64,000 nt of DNA from CAUZIZ01 sp965218775 (GTDB taxonomy: Bacteria; Acidobacteriota; UBA6911; RPQK01; JAJDTT01), in the NCBI GenBank assembly GCA_965218775.1, contig CBDCLS010000005.1, positions 2,434,294-2,498,293 of the forward strand. The letters are read 5' to 3'. The notes under the pieces were generated by a model. That model made no database searches. It was not told the DNA's origin and saw only the letters and a list, made by a program, of their open reading frames with translations. The stretch's first letter is position 1, and every line of letters starts with the position of its first letter. Position numbers and translations under genes: made by a program. Of the stretch, positions 9,159 through 18,900 are shown piece after piece.

Positions 9159-10775
9159 ATGAGGAATGTCGACCCAGATCTCTCGTCACCACCGGCTCCT
9201 TCCCGCCCCAATCTGTTAGATACTCTGTTCATACTGCTGCTGTCCGGGGCATTGGTCTTGTTCATCCTCTGGATTGCCTTCCAGATGCTGGGTGCCGGAG
9301 AGCGGTTTGGGACACTGCCCGGCTGGCTAAACGAGCTGCTAAAGGGGATCTGGAGCTGGCTTACGGCTAGCGCCGCTGGTATTTTGCTCTTCTGGTTGCG
9401 AAAGCGGACCAGTCCTGGGTCCCCGACACCCGATTACTTGCGCTGGATCGGTGGTACCTCCGCTTTGTTGCTCGTGGGGGTCTTGGGGGTTGTCACCATG
9501 GTCCGGACGGTAGTCCCGCCTCAAGAAGCTAACGGCGATCGGCAGGACTCTGATTACTGCGTAGCTGACTTCTCCTTCAAAATGATAGATCGTAATGCGG
9601 CCCACCTGTCTAAGGACCAGCTCGTCATGAAACCGATGCATCCCCGTCTATTGCCTCCGCGCTATATCGTTCCGCAGAAGCCAGGACGTTTCATTGAACG
9701 GATCGATCTTCCGGAGCCGAACGATTCCTATATTGCAATCTTGCGCCGGAAGCCTATTGATTCCTCCAAGCGACATGTCATGGCCGCCACAGAGCTCTGC
9801 TTTAAACGAGCCAACCCCAACCAGAGGGATGCGCGGGCTCTCTTTTTCGACTGTGAAGAGGGACAGATGTGTACGATCAGCCAGGAGGATCCAGCGTGGG
9901 CCCAGGCTTGTACCCCAGAATTCAGTTGGGCGTTTCCGTGGCCGCTGTCGATCCGCTCTGTCAGGGCTCAGGTGAGGAACCTAGCCCAGCAGCCTGTTTG
10001 GGTGGTTCCTTCCCTGGAATCACTCAAAACTGGCGAATTGTCTGACGAGAGTGGCTACACCCGCTTCAGAGTGAAGAGCGTTGAACTACCGCGGCTGAAT
10101 GCAGACGTCGTTCACTATGAAGTAGCGGTGAACCAGACGCCGGTGAGGATCGATGGCTTCTCTCCGAATGAGCTCTCGTCCCCCTACGATCCAAAGAAGG
10201 GAATCCAGATTGAGTTTGGGCTACAGAACCTGGACTTCAAGGGCGCGAGGGAGGGCCGCGATAGTGTTGGCCTGAAGATTACTCTTTTGGACGGCCGAGA
10301 GATCGTGCAGGCATATGACCTGAAGCTTTGCTACGTTGCCCTGAGATCCTCACCGACGCAGATTCTTGAACCGCTGGAAGGGATACGTTTCCAATGGGAT
10401 GCCACCTACATTCAGGCAACGAACGAGCGGGAGTATGAAGTTTTCATCCACTCCACAACGGACCCTAGGGACGCCGAGCGGCGCCGGAGGCAGCTCAGTC
10501 AACTGGAATGGAAATACGACGACGGGAGTCGAATCCAAGGGGTCACGCGCCCTTCGCTCAGTGATAATCCCAATTATGGGGTCGCGGTAGGGCTGGAGCA
10601 ATCCTCCGGACGGATTCGCTTCACTTTTGACCAACCCACCGCTCGATCCCTTCTCGCCTGGATCCTGGCGAAGCGGGAGGGTCCGCGTGGCCGCAGGATT
10701 GTGCGACGCGATTCCTACCTCTATCGAATCGGGACGAGAGACCAGCTCCAGAGACCCTGTACACTGGAACAATAG
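9159..10775 (+). CDS. Membrane-anchored protein of unknown function
   Basis: This 538-residue protein is not recognised. The first 130 residues hold three predicted membrane helices: LFILLLSGALVLFILWIAF, a second around GIWSWLTASAAGILLFW, and a third around TSALLLVGVLGVVTMVRTVV. The remaining 400 residues look soluble and mostly beta, without a motif I know. The start ATG follows ggag. The next gene (DUF218) begins 15 bases after its stop, so the two are probably co-transcribed. The pair is bracketed by direct repeat D1, which suggests it moved in as a unit. Confidence 0.7.
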   Translation: MRNVDPDLSSPPAPSRPNLLDTLFILLLSGALVLFILWIAFQMLGAGERFGTLPGWLNELLKGIWSWLTASAAGILLFWLRKRTSPGSPTPDYLRWIGGTSALLLVGVLGVVTMVRTVVPPQEANGDRQDSDYCVADFSFKMIDRNAAHLSKDQLVMKPMHPRLLPPRYIVPQKPGRFIERIDLPEPNDSYIAILRRKPIDSSKRHVMAATELCFKRANPNQRDARALFFDCEEGQMCTISQEDPAWAQACTPEFSWAFPWPLSIRSVRAQVRNLAQQPVWVVPSLESLKTGELSDESGYTRFRVKSVELPRLNADVVHYEVAVNQTPVRIDGFSPNELSSPYDPKKGIQIEFGLQNLDFKGAREGRDSVGLKITLLDGREIVQAYDLKLCYVALRSSPTQILEPLEGIRFQWDATYIQATNEREYEVFIHSTTDPRDAERRRRQLSQLEWKYDDGSRIQGVTRPSLSDNPNYGVAVGLEQSSGRIRFTFDQPTARSLLAWILAKREGPRGRRIVRRDSYLYRIGTRDQLQRPCTLEQ

Positions 10776-10789
10776 ATGACCAATCCAAG

Positions 10790-11353
10790 GTGACGAGTAC
10801 AAGCGATGTCATCGTTATCTTTGGAGCGGCCGTCTGGCCAGGTGGTTCGCCGAGCAAGGCGATGCGACGTCGTGTAAAGGCGGCTGTGGATACGGCGTCC
10901 AAAAGCCCCGCCCCAGTTCTTGTACCCACCGGCGGACTGGGCAAGTATCCTCCCCCTGAAGCCGAATTGATGCGGGATCTGCTGCTGGAGAGTGGCATTC
11001 CGGAGGGGCGAGTCCTGATAGAGAGAAGCTCGCGCTCGACCCTCGCTTCCGTCATCAATTGCGTGCGGATGATTCAGTATCTGAAGTCTGTCGGGCGTGT
11101 TGTCGTGTGCACGGATACCTATCACCAATACCGCTGTCTTCTGCTGTTCCGTCTGATGGGACTCCGAGCCGAGTCGTCATCGATAGCTAGCGGCCGTGTC
11201 TCGGCCGGGAATCTGCGGTGGCTTTACTTCTGGTCTCGAGAAGCACTAGCGATCCCACTCGACAGCATTTATCTTCTATTTTTTCGCTACCTGGGAGTCC
11301 CAGTTGGAGGGGTACGTGCGAGCAAGGAGAGACCAGACCAGAAGTCGTGGTAG
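10790..11353 (+). CDS. DUF218/YdcF-like protein
   Basis: The 187-residue protein matches the DUF218 (YdcF/SanA-like) fold: DVIVIFGAAVWPGG at the N-terminus, a glycine-rich LVPTGGLG with acidic residues after it, RSSRSTLASVINC in the middle and VVVCTDTYHQYRCLLLF towards the end. Family members are linked to envelope maintenance, and E. coli YdcF binds S-adenosylmethionine; no reaction is assigned here. The start is GTG at 10790. The last residues and the stop codon lie inside direct repeat D1 copy B, so the native C-terminus was probably replaced by repeat-encoded residues. Confidence 0.8.
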   Translation: MTSTSDVIVIFGAAVWPGGSPSKAMRRRVKAAVDTASKSPAPVLVPTGGLGKYPPPEAELMRDLLLESGIPEGRVLIERSSRSTLASVINCVRMIQYLKSVGRVVVCTDTYHQYRCLLLFRLMGLRAESSSIASGRVSAGNLRWLYFWSREALAIPLDSIYLLFFRYLGVPVGGVRASKERPDQKSW

Positions 11354-11409
11354 ATCTAAACTGATAGCTTTCATATCGATTGTTGTCCCGGAGTGTCTCG
11401 GGCCTCCTG
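11334..11409. repeat. Direct repeat D1, copy B
   Basis: This 76-bp copy matches the start region of the PQQ gene at 8751-8835 without the 10-bp tandem duplication. It contains the stop codon of the DUF218 gene and part of the leader of the next gene. Confidence 0.85.
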
Positions 11410-11524
11410 AAGGGTTCCCCTTCTCATCTGGGGATCAGGGATAGCGCAAATCTCTCGCCCCTAGTAGAGCGATTTGCCCAACAGAGCCCTCCCATTTTCG
11501 TTGTCTCAATCGGAGAAGAGCGGA

Positions 11525-13180
11525 ATGTCAACCAGAAAACTCCATGGTTGGGCCGTCTTGCTGGCCCTCTTGGTGGGCGTTGTTATAGGTGGATACCTAC
11601 AGAACTCAGGCCTGCGGCCGCTTCCGGGCTTGGCTGTTTCTGCTCAACCGGTGTCGCAGTCTGTCACCGGTATCTCGGTGCAGACCGCTGCTCGACAAGT
11701 AGTGCAGGAAGCCACGCTGTTTGCCTTTGACAACGTTTCGATTCCTTTTCATCGTAACCTGTACCTTTCCATGCACCAGGGTCGGAAGCATCCCCAGAAC
11801 CCCATTGTCAGACGCGAAGAGGGTCGGCCGGACGAAGCGCGCGCTCAATACCTGGGCACCGTCTTGCGCCAACAGGGCAAGTTCAGAATGTGGTACGTGG
11901 CTGCCGACAAGGACAGCTTTCGAGATTTCAGTGACAAGGGGACCATCTCGGGGTGGAGGGTGGCGTACGCGGAGAGCGAGGATGGTATCCAATGGAGAAA
12001 ACCCAACCTGGGTCTGGTCGAATATGCCGGAAATCGCGACAACAACCTGGTCCTGATGGACCCTCCGGAATTGAGTGTCATCGCCGGGCTTTCGATCCTC
12101 TATGAAGCGGAGGACCCGGATCCCTCACGGCGATTCAAGATGATGGCCGCTGCTCCTGCCGAAGGGACAGGGACCACCGCCGTTCCTCTGTACAGCAGTG
12201 ATGGACTGCGCTGGCGTCCGGCGAGAGAGACGAAGCTGGTAGAAAAGCGCCGGGGTCGCTGGTTGGCCCATCGGGTGGCGACAGAGAACCTGGCGATACC
12301 CGAGTTCCTCGAACACGCAGGACTCTATAAATGGGGGGGAATGTATCACCTGGCGGGACAGCAGATCAGCCCCTGGGTGTGGCTCTGGGACGGTCAACCT
12401 TGTGGCCGTGTAATGTCTATCTTTCGCTCCCACGATTTCGCCCACTGGTCGGATACGAAGTCCCTGTCGTTCGTACGCTATGGCTACCGCTCGACGGCAA
12501 CCAACGAGGGCGAGGAGTCGCATGAGCCGGCCAGCGTCTGGAACCGTGGCAACGTGCTGCTGGGCACCTATGGACAGTTTCATGGCGCTCCCGGATCCCC
12601 GGCGCATCCCATGGATCTGGGTCTTCTCATCAGCAACGATGGCGTCCATTTTCGGGAGCCGCTTCCCGATTTCGCCTTTCTGCCTCGCGGAGAACCCGCT
12701 AGTTGGGAGGGCGGAGGGCTGCTCCAGGGGCAGGGGTTCGAGAACGTGGGAGCACAGACCTACATCTGGTATGGAGGCTGGGACAATGATGTCACCCGCC
12801 CAGATACCTATGGTGAGATCGGATTGGCACGCTGGCGAAGGGATGGCTTTGGGTCCTTATCTCCCAAGAATCCTGAGGTCCCGGCGGCACTTGTCACCTG
12901 TCCCATCCAGGCCGATGGATCCGCCAGGATTTGGGTCAACGCCGATGGACTCTCCGAGAGGGCCTGGCTGCGGGTCGAGCTGCTCGATGAAAGAGAGAGA
13001 CCTCTTTCAGGCTACTCAGGCGACGACTCTGCGTCGGTCCGTCAATCGGGTCTGAGGGAGTCAGTCTCCTGGAAGAGTAGGCCGATGAGCCAGGACTTCT
13101 CCGGGGCAGTCAAGATCCGGGTCAACTTCGAGGGGAAAAGTGAAGCTATCAAACTTTACGCATTATACGTGGGTAGGTGA
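11525..13180 (+). CDS. Secreted glycosidase-like beta-propeller protein, paralogue 1
   Basis: The start chosen is the ATG at 11525, which begins a clear signal/anchor segment (WAVLLALLVGVVIGGY); the frame is open from 11474 but that stretch has no signal. The 551-residue protein looks like a five-bladed propeller of the GH32/43/130-like kind: short blades with FRMWYVA, RVAYAESEDGIQWRKPNLGL and IFRSHDFAHWSD. It ends in a beta-sandwich of about 90 residues (RVELLDERERPLSGYSGDD, then VSWKS). The same two-part layout occurs in the proteins at 13253 and 51686. It probably binds or cleaves a polysaccharide outside the cytoplasm; catalytic residues are not assigned. Confidence 0.75.
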   Translation: MSTRKLHGWAVLLALLVGVVIGGYLQNSGLRPLPGLAVSAQPVSQSVTGISVQTAARQVVQEATLFAFDNVSIPFHRNLYLSMHQGRKHPQNPIVRREEGRPDEARAQYLGTVLRQQGKFRMWYVAADKDSFRDFSDKGTISGWRVAYAESEDGIQWRKPNLGLVEYAGNRDNNLVLMDPPELSVIAGLSILYEAEDPDPSRRFKMMAAAPAEGTGTTAVPLYSSDGLRWRPARETKLVEKRRGRWLAHRVATENLAIPEFLEHAGLYKWGGMYHLAGQQISPWVWLWDGQPCGRVMSIFRSHDFAHWSDTKSLSFVRYGYRSTATNEGEESHEPASVWNRGNVLLGTYGQFHGAPGSPAHPMDLGLLISNDGVHFREPLPDFAFLPRGEPASWEGGGLLQGQGFENVGAQTYIWYGGWDNDVTRPDTYGEIGLARWRRDGFGSLSPKNPEVPAALVTCPIQADGSARIWVNADGLSERAWLRVELLDERERPLSGYSGDDSASVRQSGLRESVSWKSRPMSQDFSGAVKIRVNFEGKSEAIKLYALYVGR

Positions 13181-13252
13181 AGGCGGCGGTGTCAGCTACA
13201 ATGGATCGGCATTCAGTAATCTCCGAATTCGGAAACTAAAGAGGAGCCGACG

Positions 13253-15763
13253 ATGGTCTCGCGTATCCAAGTGATGGTGGTCCTGATTCTGATCTTTTCT
13301 TGCTTCGATCAGGAGGCGCAGCCGAGGAGCTCCAGTCCCCCAATCGATCTGAAGCCCTATTTGCTGAGGCAGGAGGGCCAGGATGCGGGCCCGGACGGCT
13401 TCCAATTGGGTTTTGTGGGCACGGCTGGCCATCGGCTCCAGTTTCGGTTCGGCGCTCCGGAAGCCGTAGAACTGGAAGTTTCGTTGGGGTTTCCCGCAGG
13501 CGGTGCGCGAACCCTCAGACGGCTGATGGCACCTGGCCCAAAGGACACCCCGGTCAGCTTCGATCTGGGTCCGCTCCTGGGTAACGGCCCCTATCGGCCC
13601 TTGCCCGCCGAAAGCAGAAAGGGACCCCAACCCAAAACCTGGAGGCCTCTCCCCACCGGTTGGTGGCTCGACACACACGACACGGGTAACTACCTTTTGA
13701 CTATCAAAGGAAGACGCGTCAAGGACGGCGAGGTCCTGTTCCTGGTCGACCTGCGCCTTCCGGTCCAGACCTGGATGGGGTTGGACCTGGATCGATTGGC
13801 CTATATCGACGATGACGAGGCCGAGCTGGAGCTCTGGCTCGAGAAGGGCTCGCCAGTCCAGGAGCTACCGGTAGAGGTGGATCTGGTGGAGGCGAAGACC
13901 GGTCGCTCACGATCGTCGCTCCGCCACCGAAGACTCACCAGCAACAAGACCAGGGTTCCCTTAGATCTCAGGGGCCTGGAGGCGGCCACCTACCACGTCC
14001 GGGTCCGGCCGAGGATCGACGGTCGTCTCTGGGATGATGGGGTCCGCCGTGCCCTCTACATTTATCGCAACGGACCCGCTCCGAAACCGGATCCACCCAT
14101 CGAGATTCCGGTGGCTCCACAGCTTTTCGTGGACGACTATCTGATCGAGGATCAGATTCATCTGGAGCGAGTCTTCCATCCGGCTCGCAAGCTCAGCAAC
14201 CAGCCCCTGTTGCGACCCGACCGTCCCTGGGAGGGTTTTGCCGTCTTTGTCCCTTCGGGTTCGTCCGTCGTTTTCAACGGGGAGGAACGACGCTACGAGC
14301 TGGAGTACATCAGCCTGAGTTCCAACCGCTTGCTGGCCGTCTCCACCGATGGAGTGCACTGGACCAAGCCCGACCTGGGCCTGGTGGACTTTGAGAGCTC
14401 CCGGGCGAACAACATCCTGGAAAAGATGCCCCCTGGCGGGAGCTTCCTGGAAGAGAGCGGAGAGTTTGGGGGGCTATGGGACTATCGAACCCGGGGGGCG
14501 CCCGATCTTCGGACGGCCACCCTGGAGCACAGACCCAAGGGTCGAGACATGCACTTTCAGTTGGGGGTCTATCTGATGGTCCGGGACGCGCAGGGAATCC
14601 GCTACCTCACCTCCGAGCGTCCTTTCATGGGCCGGCACCTGCAGCTGGAGACCCTGGACAGTCCCACCGACAACCTGGGTCCCCTCTTCTATGACGAACG
14701 GACGGGCGAGCTGGTCATGTACTTCGCCCCCCACCCCCCCGCCCATGGAAGGTTTCTGGTTCGCTACGACAACAAGTGGGCTGTCTCCCGAAACCTGGGG
14801 CGAATGACGACTCGAGACGGTGTGAACTGGAGCCGGAGCTATATCTGGGCGCCCCCACGCGAGCACCCCAAACACCAGAGCTATGGGATGCAGCGGGTGA
14901 AACAGATTGGAGATCTCTACATCGCCTTTTTTCCCCTCTACGACTGCGGTACCCAACAGATGGATATCCATCTGTGGGTGAGCCGCAACGGGATCCACTG
15001 GGAGGATCTGGGGGGAGACGAGGCCTGGATTCCCAATGGATCCGAGGGCAGTCATGACCACGGGATCGTCTACAGTCTTGTTGGCGAGAGGGCCGAGGGT
15101 GACCGCACCCGAGCCTTCTACCATGGCACCAATACCTTGCACTTCAATGCCTGGATCCGCGACAAGATCCTCGGTGGGCCTGAGGGCGATCGCATCCCCG
15201 AATCCCAGATCTTCGACGACGAGACCTACAATGGCCGGCCCTACCTGTCTCCCCCGGCACCTACTCAGCCCGGCTGGGCTCAAGACGATTGCATCTGGAG
15301 CTGGCGGCGTCCCAGCTGCAGCCGAACTCTGGAGCAGGTGCGGGAAGCCTTCTGGGCGGAGCTGGAAGCCAGCACGGGTCAGACCCGTGCCAACCACATC
15401 CAGAAGAGTCGCGAGTTCCAGATCGTTCCTTTCCAGGTGGAGTTTCGCACCAACGGATTCGCCTCCCGGCGAGCCGGAGAACAGGAGGGGGTTCTCACTA
15501 CTCATCCCTTGGTTTTCCAGGGGAGCCAGTTGACAGTCAACGCGGCCGCCGTTGGGGGCCGACTGGCGGTTGAAGTCCTGGACGAAGCGGGACGGCCGGT
15601 CCCCGGCTACAGCGGCGAGGAATGTCTCCTCGAGACCTTCGACAGCACCCAGCAAGAGGTGAGCTGGAAGAGTCACGCGAATCTGGCTGCCATGCGGGGC
15701 AAACCAGTACGTCTGCGTTTCTACCTGCAGCACGCCGATCTATACGGCTTCCAGATTCGCTAA
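13253..15763 (+). CDS. Secreted glycosidase-like beta-propeller protein, paralogue 2 (long)
   Basis: At 836 residues this is the largest of three paralogues. It has a signal peptide (VMVVLILIFSCF), a ~280-residue N-terminal beta-rich region absent from the others, then the shared core starting VAPQLFVDDYLIED, with blade motifs STDGVHWTKPDLGLVDF, TTRDGVNWSRSY and LWVSRNGIHWEDLGGDE. It closes with the common C-terminal sandwich (LAVEVLDEAGRPVPGYSGEE, VSWKS, GKPVRLRFYLQHADLYGFQI). A good ribosome site (gaggag) precedes the ATG. It follows paralogue 1 by 72 bases and precedes the TonB receptor, suggesting joint use in glycan capture. Substrate unknown. Confidence 0.78.
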   Translation: MVSRIQVMVVLILIFSCFDQEAQPRSSSPPIDLKPYLLRQEGQDAGPDGFQLGFVGTAGHRLQFRFGAPEAVELEVSLGFPAGGARTLRRLMAPGPKDTPVSFDLGPLLGNGPYRPLPAESRKGPQPKTWRPLPTGWWLDTHDTGNYLLTIKGRRVKDGEVLFLVDLRLPVQTWMGLDLDRLAYIDDDEAELELWLEKGSPVQELPVEVDLVEAKTGRSRSSLRHRRLTSNKTRVPLDLRGLEAATYHVRVRPRIDGRLWDDGVRRALYIYRNGPAPKPDPPIEIPVAPQLFVDDYLIEDQIHLERVFHPARKLSNQPLLRPDRPWEGFAVFVPSGSSVVFNGEERRYELEYISLSSNRLLAVSTDGVHWTKPDLGLVDFESSRANNILEKMPPGGSFLEESGEFGGLWDYRTRGAPDLRTATLEHRPKGRDMHFQLGVYLMVRDAQGIRYLTSERPFMGRHLQLETLDSPTDNLGPLFYDERTGELVMYFAPHPPAHGRFLVRYDNKWAVSRNLGRMTTRDGVNWSRSYIWAPPREHPKHQSYGMQRVKQIGDLYIAFFPLYDCGTQQMDIHLWVSRNGIHWEDLGGDEAWIPNGSEGSHDHGIVYSLVGERAEGDRTRAFYHGTNTLHFNAWIRDKILGGPEGDRIPESQIFDDETYNGRPYLSPPAPTQPGWAQDDCIWSWRRPSCSRTLEQVREAFWAELEASTGQTRANHIQKSREFQIVPFQVEFRTNGFASRRAGEQEGVLTTHPLVFQGSQLTVNAAAVGGRLAVEVLDEAGRPVPGYSGEECLLETFDSTQQEVSWKSHANLAAMRGKPVRLRFYLQHADLYGFQIR

Positions 15764-15850
15764 GCCCGGGTCTTTTAACTGTGCAGCAAAACAGCGGCTA
15801 GTAACGGAAACCGAGTACTGGTCGTTTGTATTCCGGAATGCGCCGCAAGT

Positions 15851-15950
15851 TGACCGACAGAGCCGCGAACGACTTGACCAGTTGGCAATACGAGCCCAAG
15901 TTCCGGCCGTCGAGGACGACGAAGGCGGGAGCGAGCTGGACAACAGCAGC
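15851..15950 (+). repeat. Dispersed repeat, family P, copy A
   Basis: The stretch tgaccgacagagccgcgaac through gcgagctggacaacagcag is found again, inverted, at 38662-38785, and in part at 31500-31533/33224-33260, 35543-35590 and 43660-43760. It occupies the 226-bp gap between the long propeller gene and the TonB receptor gene. Confidence 0.75.
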
Positions 15951-15989
15951 ATCTCGCAATCCTGAGGAAAGAAGTTCGCGGGAAGTCTG

Positions 15990-18900
15990 ATGATTCTCCT
16001 CCTTCTGATCCTTGTCGTCACCGTCTCAAGCAGTGAAGGGCCTCTGGCCCAGAGCCAGGTGACAATCCTGGAGGGAGCCGTCCGCGACCTGGATGGCCAC
16101 GCTCTGGACGGGGTCCAAATCAACGCCCGACGGATAGATACCAACGAGATTTTCACCCTCGAGACGGACTCCTCCGGAACCTACAACTGGGACAATCTGC
16201 CGGTGGGAGACTACCAAGTCCTGGCAGCCGGGGACGGTTTCGACTCTCAGCTCAGACACCGGGTTCGGCTCCAGGTGGGGCAGAGGGTCCGTCTCGATTT
16301 CCGTCTTCGAACAACCCTTCCGGGACAGCCTCCAAAGGTGGAAAGCGACCTCTCAAAGCTCTCGGTCGAAAGGGATGATGTGGGCCAGATCATCGATCGA
16401 CGGCAGCTGGGGACGTTGCCCTCCAAGGAACGTGACTTCAGGGATTTGATCAGCTTGGCGCCGGGGACCTCTTCACAGGGTGGGAGGAACATTCGGGTGC
16501 TGGGGATGAGCCGCAGGGACAACCTCACCTATGTGGATGGGACCCTGATCACCAGCGGTGAAGGGTCCAACAGCATCACTCCGGCGTCTGAAGCCATCCG
16601 CGAGTTCGACGTCAAGACCGGTCTCTATTCAGCACAGTACGGCATTCGCTCGGGCGCCCAGATGCTGCTCGTGACCCGCTACGGTGGCAACCAGTTCCAT
16701 GGCGGCCTCTTCTGGTTCCATCGCAATGACAATCTGGATGCCCGGAACTTCTTCGAACATCAAAAGGCCGAGTTCAAGAGGAACCAGATGGGAGGGACGC
16801 TGGGAGGCCCGCTCATGCTGCCGGGCCTGGGCTCGGGACGGGACAGGGCCTGGTTCTTCCTCTCTTATCAGCACTACAGCATCCGCGAGACGCTTCCTCT
16901 AACGGCCGTAGTCCCTACGCAGGACCAGCGCAAGGGCCGGTTCAGCGGCACTATCCTGGATCCGCTGAGCGGCGAGCCCTTTAGCGGCGGTCAGATTCCG
17001 GCGGGTCGAATCAATCCGGTGGCGCGGCAGCTGCTGAGTTTCTTTCCCCTTCCCAACACGGCCGGTTCCCTCAACTACACCAGTCCCGATTCCAAAAGGC
17101 CTTTGGACAATCGCCAGATCATCGCTCGGGTCGATCTGAAGACTTCTCCCGAGAGCAGCTGGTCGGGGCGCTTCATCCGGGATTCCAAGCCCTTTCATCG
17201 AGCCTATGTCTTCGACGTCTTCTCTACCGAGCTGCCGCTGGGAAGCTTCAGCCAGGCGATTACCAACACCCGGACACTTCCCGGAGGCCTAACCAATTTC
17301 TTCGGCCTACATTGGTTTCGACGACCCTACACGGCTGCAGTTTCTCGTCCCAAACCCGAGGTCCCAGAGCAACTCGGGATATCCCAGCTGTTGGAGACCG
17401 AGATAGATCGCAGCGGTGTGCCCACGGTCTCGATCCAGGGCTATACGCTTATCGGAGACCACCGACGGGCAGGACCCGCCAACGTTGGGAATTGGCAGGT
17501 GAAGGACGATCTGGCCTTTCAACGGGGTCGCCACTCCTATCAACTGGGTGTGGAGTACCGACAGGGCTACAACTTCTTCGCGCTGCAAGGAAGATCCAGC
17601 TTCGACTTCTTCGATCGCTATACCGGAGATTCCTTCGCCGACTTCCTGTTGGGCTATCCGGCCAGGACGTCCCTGGGGGGTGAAGAACGTCGGGGAAGCT
17701 TTCACCAGAACAGCATCTACAGCTACTTCCAGGACCGCTGGCGAATCTTGCCGACGCTGACCCTGACACTGGGAATTCGCTACGAGCTGAGGTTCCCGTG
17801 GCGGGACAAGCGTGGGTTCATGTCGAACTTCGACCCGGTCGAGGGCAATCTTTTCCCTGCCCTTCTGGACCTGGAACTGGGTCCGGGGGAGAGCGGTCGA
17901 TTCGAGCCCGGATTTCCATTGATCGAGTGGCGGCCCCGAGATGGACTGCTTCCTCGGCTGGGCTTGGCTCTCCGGCTTGGTGGGTCCTCGGTGCTGCATC
18001 TGGGTTACGGGATCTATGCCAATGAAACGGATCTCACCATGATTCAGGGGATGGGCAAGAATCCCAGGCCCGGCGCCCAACTGCTGACCTTCAATGCCCC
18101 CCTGGAGAGTCCAGAGCTTTCCCTTTCCCGTCCTTTTCCTGTCGAGCTGGCGGATTCGGCTATTCCCACGCTGGTAGGCAATCAAACCCCGACGCCGCTG
18201 ACCCGAACCCGTTCCTGGGGTCTGTCGCTCCAGCACCGATGGACACAGGAGCTGATCCTGGATATCGGCTACCAGAGCTCGCGGACTGATAATCGTTTGG
18301 AGACGGTATCCTTCAACGACGCGCTTCCAGGCGTGGGCGACCGTCAGTCCCGCCGGCCCTATCCTGATCTGCAATCGGTGCTGTTTACTGCCGCCCTTGC
18401 CGACGCCTGGTACCACGGGGCTTTTCTCCAGTTGGAAAAACAACCGGGCAAAGGCGGGCTGCACCTGCTGGGATCGCTTTCCTGGTCGAACCTGATTGAC
18501 ACCGGTGGCGGGGACCAGGGAAACCAGAGCAGCCGATTGCTTCGATCCATCAATATGCCACCGGAGCTGAATCGCGCCAGCGCCGACACCCAGATAAGAA
18601 AGCGTTTCCTGCTGTCGGGCAGCTACGAGCTACCCTTCGGATCAGGAAAGAGGTTCGTTCGAAGCGGATTGGCGGCTCGAGTCCTACAGGGCTGGTCGTT
18701 CCAGAGCATCTCGACCTTTCAGGACGGACCTGCGTTTACGGTTTTTCTTCCAGGTGATCCGTTGGACACTGGATCCAGCTATTCGCAGTGGCCCGATCGC
18801 GTCCGTGACGCCAATCTGCCGTCTTCCCAGAGGACACCCCAGCGCTGGTTCGACACCTCGGCCTTCCTGGATCCTGGGGAGACTCGCTACGGAAACGCAG

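Noticed and set aside
8858..9265. A 135-codon minus-strand frame before the membrane protein gene
   Set aside because: It overlaps the start of the gene at 9159 and the VCBS remnant and has no motif or ribosome site.
11474..11524. Upstream start for propeller paralogue 1
   Set aside because: It would put 17 polar residues before the signal peptide; ATG 11525 fits better.
14474..15733. A 419-codon open frame on the minus strand
   Set aside because: It mirrors the long propeller gene on the plus strand, which has a ribosome site, signal peptide and family motifs. The antisense product has no known features.
17307..18464. A 385-codon open frame antisense to the TonB receptor
   Set aside because: A shadow of high-GC coding DNA; the plus-strand frame has clear receptor domains.
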